64,000 nt of DNA from Bacteroides ihuae (GCF_900104585.1 NZ_FNVX01000005.1:868001-932000), one strand, 5' to 3'; shown: positions 18,108 through 27,577, counted from the stretch's first letter. Program-made: numbers and translations. Notes: generated from the sequence alone by a model not told the origin.

Positions 18108-18145
18108 CAATAATGAAGAATATTGGTAAAAAGACTTCATTATTG
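18108..18145 (-). repeat. Hairpin upstream of the glycosyltransferase gene
   Basis: CAATAATGAAG (18108-18118) is repeated in reverse at 18135-18145, 11 perfect pairs around a 16-base loop. No T-run follows on either strand, so it is more likely a leader structure or operator than a terminator. Confidence 0.4.
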
Positions 18146-18221
18146 TTACAAAAGACGGATAATTTGGGCTTAACCTCTGTAATTTACTTCTAAAAGGTCT
18201 AGCTGGTTTGCAAGAAAAAGT

Positions 18222-18683
18222 CTAAAGAATTAACTTAAATCGGATCCTTAAATTGCCTTCGGAATAATCGCTACTGATTATTTTGAATTTGCCAATTTCA
18301 GAAGTGTTCTTTACATGTGTGCCAATGCATGCACATGCGTCATAATTTCCTACTTTTATAATTCTGAGTGTAGGACTAGCATCTTCGGGTAGTTTACTTA
18401 GATCGACTATTATTGCAGCTTCTTCGCGAGGCATAAAATTAATGGTGACAGGTAAATGTTGTGCGATGGCTTCATTGACCTTATCTTCAACGGCTTGTAT
18501 TTGTTCTGCTGTAGGGCAGGAGGCGAGCAAGTAGTCACATTTGCTTTTTTTTCTTTCTATATGAGCGTTCTTTGAACGTGGGCAACCAAACATTCTAACC
18601 ATCGTTTGATTTAGAATATGCTCAGTGGTGTGCATAGGAGGATACTCCTGCTTATTATGTTCGTTTAATGTTGGTTCTTCCAT
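18222..18683 (-). CDS. AlaX-type alanyl-tRNA editing domain protein
   Basis: The 153-residue protein matches the second additional (editing) domain of threonyl/alanyl-tRNA synthetases. It has HTTEH (His18, His22) and C-IGT-H (Cys119, His123) with NTSEIG next to it, the four zinc ligands of AlaX proteins. Free-standing AlaX clears Ser or Gly mischarged on tRNA-Ala. It lacks the N-terminal glycine-rich beta-barrel of AlaX-II, so it is the short form. It is a probable single gene, about 140 bases from the glycosyltransferase. Confidence 0.8.
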   Translation of the reverse strand: MEEPTLNEHNKQEYPPMHTTEHILNQTMVRMFGCPRSKNAHIERKKSKCDYLLASCPTAEQIQAVEDKVNEAIAQHLPVTINFMPREEAAIIVDLSKLPEDASPTLRIIKVGNYDACACIGTHVKNTSEIGKFKIISSDYSEGNLRIRFKLIL

Positions 18684-18715
18684 AATTTTGAAAATATTTA
18701 TTAGGGTTTAATGAT

Positions 18716-19924
18716 CTAATTAAGTGGTATTCCAAACCAAGAAACTTTGCCCATCAGCATCATTTTCCGTTTAAGCTTCCCTTTGCTAAAATAGACTTTT
18801 AGCCATTCTTGTTGCTCTGTTATGTGAGTTATTGTATCATCAATTGCTTTTGTAAATTGTATTACCATGTTGGTTGTGTTTGCATCTGTCGAGTTAATTT
18901 GTGCTAGTTTAGCCTTTTCTAGTTTAGCTTTTGCCTCTTTAAGCTTATTTTCTGCAGCATCGATTAATTGTTGGATGTCCGAATCTGCTCTTTGGGGGGT
19001 AAACTGTTTATTTCTGAAATCGACAAATTCATTGAATTTGTTGATTCCATCATTGTAATCTGCAGACGCGGCATTGTATAGACTGACTATTTTATTCTGC
19101 CTATCATTTTCTATTTCTACTTTTATATATTGAAGCATGTTGTAAGTCAATGAGTTTTTCACGCCGTTTTTTTCTATGCGGTTTGCCGATGAGATCAATT
19201 GATCAATATGATTCTGGCTTTCGTAAACTCTAATAGAGTCAATATAATTGAAATAGGGTTTGGCCTTGTTGATTTCTGTCTTGCCTTCCTGGAATTCCTG
19301 ACTGGTTATTGGATAATTAAGGAATTGCCATAAGTAATCAAACGGAATATGAGATTTAATAAATCCTGATGGCTTTGCCATAAAATAGGCGTTGTTAATC
19401 TTCTTATAGTACTTCCCACCATTAACATAACCTGAACCAAAAGTCGGATCTAATAGACACCAATCTCCTTCAATTAATGCAGCACACCATGCATGAGGAA
19501 GGTTATTTATAACTCCATTTTGCTTTGTATATCCTTCAATAACGTATGACTTTATCCCTGATTTAGCACAAATATCGTTGAATAATGCTGCATAATTTTC
19601 ACAGACTCCTTTCTTTGTTTTGAGTGGCTTTGCGATTTTATCTTCATATTTCTCTTGAGGATTGATTGCAAACATATTTTCAATATCATATTGAATGTTT
19701 GTAGCTATCCAGATAAATATAGCTCTTGATTTCTCCTTATCAGTGTTGAAATTAGTTTTTATGTAATCAGAGATCTTAGAAGTTGTCGTTGTTTGAGAGT
19801 CTGGAAGTTGAAGAGCCTTTTTATCAATGGCAGTGAACTCATTGATCGTCTTTTTTTGAGCAAAAAGTGTTTGAGAAAATAGTAATAGAATGGAGCAAAT
19901 CATTGCTTGTTTTATTCTGTTCAT
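18716..19924 (-). CDS. Secreted transglutaminase-like protein
   Basis: The protein has about 402 residues counted from MNRIKQAMIC; an in-frame ATG at 19948 would add eight. I prefer 19924 because it gives a standard signal peptide ending SQTLFAQ. The transglutaminase-like fold has its catalytic triad visible as GVCENYA (Cys about 108), NLPHAWC (His about 144) and LLDPTFG (Asp about 159). The C-terminal part has a helical, Lys/Ala-rich stretch (EAKAKLEKAKLAQ). Such proteins act as periplasmic proteases or peptidoglycan-related enzymes; substrate unknown. It may be co-transcribed with the lipoprotein gene that precedes it. Confidence 0.75.
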   Translation of the reverse strand: MNRIKQAMICSILLLFSQTLFAQKKTINEFTAIDKKALQLPDSQTTTTSKISDYIKTNFNTDKEKSRAIFIWIATNIQYDIENMFAINPQEKYEDKIAKPLKTKKGVCENYAALFNDICAKSGIKSYVIEGYTKQNGVINNLPHAWCAALIEGDWCLLDPTFGSGYVNGGKYYKKINNAYFMAKPSGFIKSHIPFDYLWQFLNYPITSQEFQEGKTEINKAKPYFNYIDSIRVYESQNHIDQLISSANRIEKNGVKNSLTYNMLQYIKVEIENDRQNKIVSLYNAASADYNDGINKFNEFVDFRNKQFTPQRADSDIQQLIDAAENKLKEAKAKLEKAKLAQINSTDANTTNMVIQFTKAIDDTITHITEQQEWLKVYFSKGKLKRKMMLMGKVSWFGIPLN

Positions 19925-19985
19925 GGTGCTGTATCGAATGGTGTTCATTTATCTAAAATTAATGTGATCACTGTTGTTACCAGCT

Positions 19986-20708
19986 TTACTTCAAGGGAAG
20001 TTCTTTAATATAAGCTTGTTTATATCTGATTGGCTGAATCATGTATTGGCTAGGCATTGCTATTTGAATTTCATCTGCTTCTCTTAACATTGGAAAACGA
20101 ATCAATCCTTCCGTTTCTCCATTAGGTAAGAGTACTGTTGGCTTCAATGCTTTGTTTTGAAAAAAGTCAAGTTCACTATTAACTTCTCGCATACGCATTA
20201 TCTGTTTTTCATACCATTCACGTTCATCATCTTCTCTCTGAGCTTCTAAGTCTTCCACTTTTTGTCCCAATAGGAGAGCTACGGTCCCAGTAATAATTCC
20301 TTCTCTAGCAATTGTTTTTGTATCCTTGTATCTTAAGGAATAAGGATTATTTTTTTTAGGTAAACTGTCTCTTTCAAGTTGCAACTCTGTGATGGCTTTT
20401 TGAGGATCAATGCATTGAATGCCAGTACGATGCAATGAATCGGTTATAGCACTCTTCTTATGATAGATAGGGATATAGCGGAATGAAGAAGGATCAATTT
20501 GTATTGTATCAGTTGAGTTGTTTTTTATCGATATGAAAAATTCGAGTTGTTCATTGGTAACACCTTCAAACAAGAGCTTTATAGAACACTGATTATTAGT
20601 AATGAAAGGCTCTGTCTGATCTATGCTTAGAAGTTTAAATGTAGATTGACGAACCGTTCCGCAGGCGGATAGAAATAGGGGTAATAATATGATGATAATG
20701 TATTTCAT
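19986..20708 (-). CDS. Hypothetical lipoprotein
   Basis: This 240-residue protein starts MKYIIIILLPLFLSACG, a clear lipobox with Cys16. I recognise no family. The middle has a charged region (QREDDEREWYEKQ) and the end (RFPMLREADEIQIAMPS) looks like a beta-sandwich strand. It reads as a possible partner of the downstream transglutaminase-like gene, 61 bases away if that begins at 19924. Confidence 0.6.
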   Translation of the reverse strand: MKYIIIILLPLFLSACGTVRQSTFKLLSIDQTEPFITNNQCSIKLLFEGVTNEQLEFFISIKNNSTDTIQIDPSSFRYIPIYHKKSAITDSLHRTGIQCIDPQKAITELQLERDSLPKKNNPYSLRYKDTKTIAREGIITGTVALLLGQKVEDLEAQREDDEREWYEKQIMRMREVNSELDFFQNKALKPTVLLPNGETEGLIRFPMLREADEIQIAMPSQYMIQPIRYKQAYIKELPLK

Positions 20709-20775
20709 GATAGCTCATTAAACTAGTTCGCCGACAAAGTTAATACAAAAATAAATATTTACTTTAATATTGAAT

Positions 20776-20840
20776 AAAAAAAAGGAGTCACGCCTGACTC
20801 CAACCTTTGTTAACCTTAAATCTAATACTATGAAAAACAC
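20776..20840 (-). ncRNA. Probable small RNA, about 60 nt
   Basis: On the minus strand a near-ideal promoter (-33 TTTG, 19 bases, -7 TATATTTG) at 20845-20875 is followed about 65 bases later by a perfect terminator: GGAGTCA, loop of 4, TGACTCC and eight T. The transcript would begin near 20838-20840 and end near 20776. It contains no start codon with a convincing reading frame. It lies between uvrB (same strand, ending 20957) and the lipoprotein gene that starts at 20708, so it could also provide a leader or attenuator for that gene. Function unknown. Confidence 0.55.
20784..20801 (-). terminator. Terminator hairpin of the small RNA
   Basis: GGAGTCA and TGACTCC form seven perfect pairs around CGCC (on the plus strand). 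Eight A residues on the left (20776-20783) give the T-run of the leftward transcript. It also stops any read-through from uvrB. Confidence 0.8.
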
Positions 20841-20844
20841 ACTG

Positions 20845-20875
20845 CAAATATACGGACTTTTGGGTGATCTCCAAA
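20845..20875 (-). promoter_or_regulatory. Promoter of the small RNA
   Basis: The minus strand has TTTG at 20875-20872, 19 bases, then TATATTTG at 20852-20845. Both elements and the spacing match the Bacteroidetes consensus, one of the two best matches in the window. Confidence 0.65.
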
Positions 20876-20956
20876 TAAAGCAATAAAAAAAGTATGTTTT
20901 ATAACATGATTTAATATTTCGGTAGCTTAATTGTTTAATTATGTAATGAAATGGAG

Positions 20957-22987
20957 CTATTTTGCCCACTTCTCTTTTAAGAGATCTTCTAGCTTCAACA
21001 ATTCATCGCGATACTGAGCAGCTTCAATGAATTCCAGCTTCTTGGCAGCTTGCTGCATTAATTTACGAGTACGTTCAATGCTTTTTTCCATCTGGCTTTT
21101 ATTCATATACTGAACGACCGGATCGGCGGCAATATTCAGCGTTTCGGGTTCTATATATGCTTTTGCCATAGCAGAAGATGATTCTGCATGATTATTCCCA
21201 AAGACAGACAGATTGCGGGCCTTGACAATTTGCTGAGGAGTGATGCCGTTCGCCTCGTTGTATGCCAATTGTTTTTCACGTCGTCTATTGGTTTCGTCAA
21301 TGGTACGTTTCATGCTATCTGTTATTCTGTCAGCATACATAATCACTTTACCATTAACGTTTCGGGCTGCGCGTCCTGCAGTTTGAGTGAGTGAGCGGTG
21401 AGAGCGCAGAAAGCCTTCTTTGTCAGCATCCAGGATGGCTACGAGAGAAACTTCCGGAAGATCGAGTCCTTCGCGTAAAAGATTCACCCCAATGAGTACA
21501 TCGTAGATGCCTTGACGCAGATCGTCCATTATCTTCACGCGTTCTAACGTGTCTACATCGCTATGGATGTAGTTGCAATGTACATTATTGTTTAGAAGAT
21601 ATTCCGTGAGCTCCTCTGCCATACGCTTGGTTAGTGTGGTAATGAGGGTACGCTCATGCTTTTCTATGCGTAGTTGTATCTCTTCCATGAGATCATCTAT
21701 TTGGTTGAGGCTGGGGCGTACTTCAATAATAGGATCTAGCAATCCTGTGGGGCGGATCACTTGCTCTACAACCACACCTTCTGATCTGATTAACTCATAA
21801 TCTGCAGGAGTGGCACTGACGTAGATTACTTGTTTGGCTAGTGTCTCGAACTCTTCAAATTGTAACGGACGGTTGTCCATTGCTGCCGGGAGTCGGAAAC
21901 CGTATTGAACCAGATTTATTTTTCGCGCACGGTCTCCTCCATACATGGCTCGTACTTGTGGTACACTCACGTGACTTTCATCTATGACAATGAGGAAGTC
22001 TTTAGGAAAGAAATCGAGTAGACAGTAGGGCCGGGTACCGGCTTCACGGCCATCGAAATATCGGGAATAGTTCTCAATACCGGAACAATGCCCCAACTCA
22101 CGAATCATTTCCATATCATAGGTTACACGCTCATAAATGCGCTTTGCCTCATACGGTTGACCCATCGATTCAAAATACGCTACTTGCTTAGTCAGGTCAT
22201 CTTCTATCATGTGGATGGCTTTCTGCGTAGCTTCTTTAGTAGTCATGAAGAGGTTGGCCGGATAGATTTTGTATGAATCAAATGCGGCAGTTGTAACGCC
22301 TGATAGAGAATCAACCTCCTCAATGCCATCAATCTCATCGCCCCAAAAAATAATTCTCAGGATATTATCCGAATAGGCTAGCGAAATGTCTACAGTATCT
22401 CCTTTGACGCGGAAATTGCCCCGGCTCAAATCAATATCGTTCCGGACATAAAGGCTATCCACTAAGCGACGCAGGAATACATTGCGATTTATTGCCTTAC
22501 CTTTGATAACCTCTATTACATTGCTGTAAAAGTCGGCTGGATTGCCCATACCATAGATACATGATACGGAAGAGATCACCAGAACATCCTTACGTCCGGA
22601 TAGCAAAGACGATGTGGCTGCCAATCTTAACTTATCTATTTCATCATTGATGGCAAGGTCTTTTTCTATGTAGGTATCACTGCCTGGCAAATAGGCTTCG
22701 GGTTGATAATAATCATAATAAGATACGTAATACTCAACGGCATTATTGGGGAAGAACCCTTTGAATTCGCTATATAGCTGTGCGGCCAATGTTTTATTGT
22801 GGCTCAGTATCAGCGTTGGCTTATTAATGTTTTTAATGACGTTGGCAATAGTAAATGTTTTTCCAGATCCCGTAACCCCAAGCAATGTTTGTGCAGGAAC
22901 TCCCTGAAGAAGTCCTTCAGTGAGTTGTGCTATTGCTTCGGGTTGGTCGCCGGTAGGTTTATAAACAGAAGTAAGTTCAAAATCCAT
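20957..22987 (-). CDS. uvrB: Excinuclease ABC subunit B (UvrB)
   Basis: The 676-residue protein is full length. Walker A is GVTGSGKT (residues 37-44), the DNA-inserting beta-hairpin region starts with [14 protein letters not shown]-box reads IDESHVS, helicase motif VI is [10 protein letters not shown], and the C-terminal UVR domain ([20 protein letters not shown]) contacts UvrC. UvrB verifies damage handed over by UvrA. Its ATG overlaps the stop of the upstream purine permease by one base (TAATG), so translation is probably coupled. The partner uvrA is 8 kb away on the other strand; uvrC is not in the window. Confidence 0.97.
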   Translation of the reverse strand: MDFELTSVYKPTGDQPEAIAQLTEGLLQGVPAQTLLGVTGSGKTFTIANVIKNINKPTLILSHNKTLAAQLYSEFKGFFPNNAVEYYVSYYDYYQPEAYLPGSDTYIEKDLAINDEIDKLRLAATSSLLSGRKDVLVISSVSCIYGMGNPADFYSNVIEVIKGKAINRNVFLRRLVDSLYVRNDIDLSRGNFRVKGDTVDISLAYSDNILRIIFWGDEIDGIEEVDSLSGVTTAAFDSYKIYPANLFMTTKEATQKAIHMIEDDLTKQVAYFESMGQPYEAKRIYERVTYDMEMIRELGHCSGIENYSRYFDGREAGTRPYCLLDFFPKDFLIVIDESHVSVPQVRAMYGGDRARKINLVQYGFRLPAAMDNRPLQFEEFETLAKQVIYVSATPADYELIRSEGVVVEQVIRPTGLLDPIIEVRPSLNQIDDLMEEIQLRIEKHERTLITTLTKRMAEELTEYLLNNNVHCNYIHSDVDTLERVKIMDDLRQGIYDVLIGVNLLREGLDLPEVSLVAILDADKEGFLRSHRSLTQTAGRAARNVNGKVIMYADRITDSMKRTIDETNRRREKQLAYNEANGITPQQIVKARNLSVFGNNHAESSSAMAKAYIEPETLNIAADPVVQYMNKSQMEKSIERTRKLMQQAAKKLEFIEAAQYRDELLKLEDLLKEKWAK

Positions 22988-24282
22988 TATCCGATAATTA
23001 GTTTGAGAATAAATAGCACGGACAAGATATATAAAGTTATTGAGATTTTCTTATATTCTCCGATGAATATTTTAATTAGTACATAACTGAGCATGCCGAG
23101 AATGATTCCATCTGCAATCGAATAGGTAAGTACCATCATCATCATAGTAACAAAAGCAGGTAGGGCTTCGGATATATCACTAAGATCTATTTTGGGAATG
23201 TTACTAATCATGAGTACACCAACAATGAATAGTGCTCCCGTAGTGGCTGGGCTTGGAATGAGAAGAAACAATGGAGCAAAAAACAAAGAGAGTAAGAAAA
23301 GTCCGGCAACAGTAAGCGATGTTAGCCCTGTACGACCTCCTTCGCTGATACCTGAAGCGCTCTCTACGTATGCCCCTACTGTGGACGTTCCGCATATTGC
23401 GCCAAAAGTAGTGCCTATTGCGTCTGCGAGAAGTGCTTCTTTTATATGTGGAATGTTCCCTTTTTTGTCCATCAATCCAGCTTTTGAAGTTACTCCGATT
23501 AATGTACCGATTGTATCAAACAGATCCATGAATATAAGAACAAAGACTATTATAAACATATCTATATTGAAAAAATGGCTAAAATCGAATTGCATAAAGG
23601 TTGGAGCCATAGAGTGGGGCATAGATATGGGTGAAAAGTGATCTGGCATTTGTGTCACGCCCATCGGTATACCAATTAGTGTACAGGCCATGATGCTATA
23701 GAACAAGGCTCCTTTTACATTTTTTTTCATCAAAATGCCGCTTAATAAAATACCTATAACAGCCAGAACTGCTCCGGGAGTAAACTTGCCAAGCATCACA
23801 AAAGTGGCTTCATTGGATACAATAATACCAGCATTTTTTAGGCCGATAAATGAGATAAACATACCTATACCCGCTGAAATGGCATATCGTAAGCTCATCG
23901 GAATACTATTGACTATAGCTTCACGAATATTAAATAAGGTGATTAAAATAAAGATCACTCCTTCTACCAGTACGGCAGCTAGTGCTGTTTGCCAGCTGAG
24001 TCCCATGCCTTGAACCAGCGTAAAAGCAAAAAAGGCATTCACTCCCATGGCAGGAGCAAGTGCTACAGGTAATTTGGCCAGAAAAGCCATGCAGATGGTG
24101 GCAACTGCCGAAGCGAGTGCTGTAGCTGTAAAAACGGATTCTTTGCTCATGCCTGCTTGCGATAGAATATCCGGATTTACGGCCAGAATATATGACATGG
24201 TAAGGAAAGTAGTAAGTCCAGCCACGCATTCTGTCCGAATACTAGTCTGTCCATGATAACCCAGTAGTTGCAAAAATTTCAT
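22987..24282 (-). CDS. NCS2-family purine permease (AzgA-like)
   Basis: This 431-residue protein has 12-14 hydrophobic segments. The blocks [17 protein letters not shown] near the start, [18 protein letters not shown] helix ([16 protein letters not shown]), [20 protein letters not shown] and [20 protein letters not shown] are those of the guanine/hypoxanthine/adenine permease subfamily of NCS2. It imports purine bases with protons. It is the first gene of a two-gene unit with uvrB. The divergent gap to paaK carries a pair of direct repeats that might be an operator. Confidence 0.9.
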   Translation of the reverse strand: MKFLQLLGYHGQTSIRTECVAGLTTFLTMSYILAVNPDILSQAGMSKESVFTATALASAVATICMAFLAKLPVALAPAMGVNAFFAFTLVQGMGLSWQTALAAVLVEGVIFILITLFNIREAIVNSIPMSLRYAISAGIGMFISFIGLKNAGIIVSNEATFVMLGKFTPGAVLAVIGILLSGILMKKNVKGALFYSIMACTLIGIPMGVTQMPDHFSPISMPHSMAPTFMQFDFSHFFNIDMFIIVFVLIFMDLFDTIGTLIGVTSKAGLMDKKGNIPHIKEALLADAIGTTFGAICGTSTVGAYVESASGISEGGRTGLTSLTVAGLFLLSLFFAPLFLLIPSPATTGALFIVGVLMISNIPKIDLSDISEALPAFVTMMMMVLTYSIADGIILGMLSYVLIKIFIGEYKKISITLYILSVLFILKLIIG

Positions 24283-24339
24283 CTTTAGAATTTTGATTTT
24301 GAATATTTATTAATAAAAAATAGATCGTGTTTACTGATC

Positions 24340-24371
24340 GTAAAATAGTCGGCAATATTCGGTAAAATAGT
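24340..24371. repeat. Direct repeats in the paaK / purine permease divergent region
   Basis: GTAAAATAGT occurs at 24340-24349 and again at 24362-24371. The start-to-start distance is 22 bases, about two helical turns, so both face the same side of the DNA. Possible operator for a regulator of either gene. Confidence 0.4.
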
Positions 24372-24383
24372 TGAGATAAACAA

Positions 24384-24413
24384 ATTGTTATTCCAAATAA
24401 ATCCTTTACTTTG
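24384..24413 (+). promoter_or_regulatory. Candidate promoter of paaK
   Basis: ATTG (24384-24387), 18 bases, then TTACTTTG (24406-24413). The -7 element has one mismatch to TAnnTTTG. The start codon is 54 bases downstream. Confidence 0.4.
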
Positions 24414-24467
24414 CGTCATTATAACACGTAAATACTAATACTACTAATAAATAAGAGCAAGAAAAAC

Positions 24468-25766
24468 ATGATTTGGAATGAAAATATCGAATGCATGGAT
24501 CGAGACAGCATTCGCAAGATTCAAAGCATCAGATTGAAGAAAATTGTAGAACACGTTTATCACAACACGCCTTTCTATCGAAAAAAAATGCAGGAGTTAG
24601 GAATTACTCCAGACGATATCAATGATCTTGACGATATTGCTAAGTTACCGTTTACTACAAAATTAGATTTAAGAGATAATTATCCTTTTGGTTTGTGCGC
24701 AGTACCCATGAGTCAAATTGTACGCATACATGCTTCATCGGGTACAACTGGTAAGCCAACAGTTGTCGGCTATACTCGCAAAGATCTTTCTACTTGGACA
24801 GAATGCCTGTCTCGTTGCTTCACCGCCTATGGTGCAGATAGTTCTGATATATTTCAGATCGCTTATGGATATGGACTTTTTACGGGTGGATTAGGGGCAC
24901 ATTATGGTGCTGAAAATATTGGTGCTTCGGTTATTCCAATATCAAGTGGAAATACTGAAAAGCAAATAACGTTGATGCACGATTTCGGGTCAACCGTATT
25001 GTGCTGCACTCCTTCTTACTCTCTTTTTATAGCAGATGCCATTAAAGATTCCATGATGCCTCGCAAAGACTTCAGGCTAAAAATTGGCGTTTTTGGTGCT
25101 GAACCATGGACGGAAAGTATGCGTAAAGAGATAGAGGAAAAGCTTCTCATTAAAGCATACGATATGTATGGTTTGAGCGAAATAGCAGGCCCAGGTGTTG
25201 GCTATGAATGTGAATGCCAGAATGGAACGCACTTGAATGAAGATCATTTCTTTCCCGAAATCATTGATCCAAAGACGCTACAACCTGTTGCTCCGGGAGA
25301 AACGGGAGAACTTGTGTTTACTCATTTAACAAAGGAGGGAATGCCTTTACTTCGCTATCGAACAAAAGATTTGACTGCTTTGCATTACGAAAAATGTAGC
25401 TGTGGACGTACGTTAGTTCGAATGGATAGAATATTGGGAAGAAGTGACGATATGTTGATCATTCGTGGAGTTAATGTTTTTCCTACCCAAATAGAGTCAG
25501 TTATTCTTGAAATGTCAGAGTTTGAACCGCATTATCTGTTAACTGTAGATCGAATAAACAATACAGATATGATGGAACTGAAAGTTGAAGTTCGCCCTGA
25601 TTTTTATTCTGACGAGATCAATAAGATGATTGCTTTGAAGAAGAAATTGGTTGCTCGTCTTCATAGTGTTTTGGGGCTTGGCGTAGAGGTGAAATTGGTA
25701 GAACCAAGAAGTATAGAACGAAGTGTGGGAAAAGCTAAGCGAGTGATTGATAATAGGAAACTATAA
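24468..25766 (+). CDS. paaK: Phenylacetate-CoA ligase
   Basis: The 432-residue adenylating enzyme has the AMP-binding loop SSGTTGKPT (residues 90-98), YGLSEIAGPGV near 235 and the C-terminal hinge GRSDDMLIIRGVNVFPTQIE, all diagnostic of PaaK-type ligases. It makes aryl-acetyl-CoA from the acid, CoA and ATP. No phenylacetate catabolic genes are present; in anaerobic Bacteroidetes the enzyme is thought to serve reversible activation of aryl acids made from aromatic amino acids. It is followed 19 bases later by an ACT-domain protein, a usual partner. Confidence 0.92.
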   Translation: MIWNENIECMDRDSIRKIQSIRLKKIVEHVYHNTPFYRKKMQELGITPDDINDLDDIAKLPFTTKLDLRDNYPFGLCAVPMSQIVRIHASSGTTGKPTVVGYTRKDLSTWTECLSRCFTAYGADSSDIFQIAYGYGLFTGGLGAHYGAENIGASVIPISSGNTEKQITLMHDFGSTVLCCTPSYSLFIADAIKDSMMPRKDFRLKIGVFGAEPWTESMRKEIEEKLLIKAYDMYGLSEIAGPGVGYECECQNGTHLNEDHFFPEIIDPKTLQPVAPGETGELVFTHLTKEGMPLLRYRTKDLTALHYEKCSCGRTLVRMDRILGRSDDMLIIRGVNVFPTQIESVILEMSEFEPHYLLTVDRINNTDMMELKVEVRPDFYSDEINKMIALKKKLVARLHSVLGLGVEVKLVEPRSIERSVGKAKRVIDNRKL

Positions 25767-25785
25767 TCTAACTAAATCTATTATT

Positions 25786-26211
25786 ATGGTAGCAAAACAA
25801 CTCTCTATTTTTTTAGAAAACAAACAAGGACGTCTCACGGAAGTGACTAAAGTGTTGGGCGAAAAAGGAATTAATCTTTCTGCTTTATGTATTGCCGAAA
25901 ATGCTGATTTTGGCATTTTACGCGGTATTGTGTCTGATCCGGATAAAGCCTATAAGATACTTAAAGATAATCATTTTGCAGTAAGCATAACAGACGTTGT
26001 AGGTATTAATTGCCCTAACATTCCGGGAGCATTAGCCAAAGTGCTTGATTACCTTTCTGAATCAGGTGTATTTATTGAATATATGTATTCGTTTGCCAAT
26101 AATGGATCTGCCAACGTAATTATTCGTCCCAACGATATGGCCAACTGTATCCGCATACTTACGGAGAAAAAAGTAGATCTATTGGCTGCAAGCGATTTAT
26201 ACAAACTCTAG
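25786..26211 (+). CDS. Tandem ACT-domain protein
   Basis: The 141-residue protein consists of two ACT domains: residues 3-68 (QLSIFLENKQGRLTEVTKVL) and 70-141 (INCPNIPGALAKVLDYLSES). ACT domains bind amino acids, so it probably senses an aromatic or branched-chain amino acid and regulates the ligase encoded before it. I chose ATG 25786; a longer frame from TTG 25747 lies inside the end of paaK. A long hairpin begins at its stop codon. Confidence 0.88.
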   Translation: MVAKQLSIFLENKQGRLTEVTKVLGEKGINLSALCIAENADFGILRGIVSDPDKAYKILKDNHFAVSITDVVGINCPNIPGALAKVLDYLSESGVFIEYMYSFANNGSANVIIRPNDMANCIRILTEKKVDLLAASDLYKL

Positions 26212-26267
26212 ATAGAGATATTCATTGATAGTTCTTTTAATTATCAATGAATATTTTTATCTAGAGT
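26205..26267 (+). terminator. Long terminator hairpin after the ACT gene
   Basis: ATATTCATTGATA (26218-26230) pairs with TATCAATGAATAT (26242-26254), followed by TTTT. An outer stem joins ACTCTAGATA (26205-26214) with TATCTAGAGT (26258-26267), so the hairpin starts in the last codons of the ACT gene. Confidence 0.7.
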
Positions 26268-26341
26268 TCCATGCTAAACTGGTCATTAAACTTCTATTCC
26301 ATCTGTTTAAACTCTTTTTTAGTATTAAAAAACATTGATTA

Positions 26342-26373
26342 ATTGATTTATTCGATGCGAATAAGTAACTTTG
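26342..26373 (+). promoter_or_regulatory. Promoter of the bamD operon
   Basis: ATTG (26342-26345), 20 bases, then TAACTTTG (26366-26373), an exact -7 match, 21 bases before the bamD start. Confidence 0.55.
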
Positions 26374-26393
26374 CATAATTATTTTAGATTAGG

Positions 26394-27200
26394 ATGAAGA
26401 AAAATACCATTGTATATTTACTAGCAGTTTTTGTTTTTTCCTCGTGTGGAGAGTATAATGCACTGCTCAAGAGTACTAATTATGAGTATAAGTATGAGGC
26501 TGCTAAGAACTACTTTGCAAAAGGTCAGTATAACAAATCGGCTACATTGCTTAATGAGTTGATAACTATTCTTAAAGGTACCGATAAGGCTGAAGAGTCA
26601 GTTTATATGTTAGGAATGAGCTATTATAATCAAGAAGATTATCAAACTGCAGCTCAAACTTTCATCACCTATTATAATACGTATCCAAGAGGCACTTTTA
26701 CCGAATTGGCTCGTTTTCATGCAGGTAAGGCTCTTTATTTAGATACGCCTGAAGCACGTTTGGATCAATCAGGAACTTATGCTGCTGTTCAGCAACTGCA
26801 GATGTTTATTGAATACTATCCAAAGAGCGAAAAAAAGGCAGAAGCTCAAAAGATGATTTTCGAGTTGCAAGATAAATTGGTACTAAAGGAATTTCTATCA
26901 GCCAAATTATATTACAACTTGGGAAATTATTTGGGTGGTAATAACTATCTGTCTTGCGTTGTAACAGCTCAAAACGCATTGAAAGACTATCCATATACTC
27001 ACTATCGTGAAGACCTGTCTATCTTGGTGCTAAAATCAAAATACGAGATGGCTATCTACAGTGTGGAAGATAAGAAAATAGAACGTTATCGCGAAGCTGT
27101 TGACGAATATTATGCTTTTGTGAATGAATTTCCTGAAAGTAAATATCTAAAAGACGCTCAAGAGATATTTAAAGAATCAAATGACGTAATTAAAGACTAA
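26394..27200 (+). CDS. bamD: Outer membrane protein assembly factor BamD
   Basis: The 268-residue lipoprotein has a lipobox VFSSCG (Cys about 19) and five TPR-like helical repeats: YEAAKNYFAKGQYNKSATLL, EESVYMLGMSYYNQEDYQTA and later ones. This is the BamD layout; BamD couples BamA with accessory factors when barrels are inserted into the outer membrane. The downstream omega and DUF4293 genes form the usual Bacteroides order. Confidence 0.9.
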   Translation: MKKNTIVYLLAVFVFSSCGEYNALLKSTNYEYKYEAAKNYFAKGQYNKSATLLNELITILKGTDKAEESVYMLGMSYYNQEDYQTAAQTFITYYNTYPRGTFTELARFHAGKALYLDTPEARLDQSGTYAAVQQLQMFIEYYPKSEKKAEAQKMIFELQDKLVLKEFLSAKLYYNLGNYLGGNNYLSCVVTAQNALKDYPYTHYREDLSILVLKSKYEMAIYSVEDKKIERYREAVDEYYAFVNEFPESKYLKDAQEIFKESNDVIKD

Positions 27201-27215
27201 ATTATAAATAGATTT

Positions 27216-27551
27216 ATGGATTACAAAAAATCAAATGCTCCGGGGAGTACTATTACTCGTGATATGATGGAATTGTGTGCCGATACTGGTAATGTTTATG
27301 AAACAGTTTCTATTATCGGTAAACGCGCTAACCAGATTAGTGTAGAGATTAAGAGTGATTTATCTAAGAAACTACAAGAATTTGCTTCGTATACAGACAA
27401 CTTAGAAGAGGTTTTTGAGAATAGAGAGCAGATTGAAATTTCACGTTATTATGAGAAATTGCCTAAGCCTAATCTTATAGCTGCTCAAGAGTATCTGGAA
27501 GGAAAGATTTATTACAGAAATCCATCTAAAGAAAAAGAAAAATTGCAGTAA
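27216..27551 (+). CDS. rpoZ: RNA polymerase omega-like subunit
   Basis: The 111-residue protein has the Rpb6/omega core (MMELCADTGNVYETVSIIGKRANQIS), in which the helix around IGKRANQI contacts the beta-prime subunit. It is longer than E. coli omega and carries an acidic C-terminal tail, as usual in Bacteroidetes. The start is 15 bases after the bamD stop. Confidence 0.82.
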   Translation: MDYKKSNAPGSTITRDMMELCADTGNVYETVSIIGKRANQISVEIKSDLSKKLQEFASYTDNLEEVFENREQIEISRYYEKLPKPNLIAAQEYLEGKIYYRNPSKEKEKLQ

Positions 27552-27577
27552 AAAATTGCAATATCTAATAAATTGAG

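Noticed and set aside
20830..20886. 18-codon plus-strand ORF (MKNTLQIYG...) opposite the small RNA
   Set aside because: Short, without Shine-Dalgarno; the promoter and terminator signals point to the other strand.
20718..20969. 83-codon minus-strand ORF between uvrB and the lipoprotein gene
   Set aside because: It overlaps the uvrB end, has no family features and covers a promoter and terminator.
23192..23641. 149-codon plus-strand ORF in the purine permease gene
   Set aside because: Antisense shadow of membrane helices; no start signal or family.
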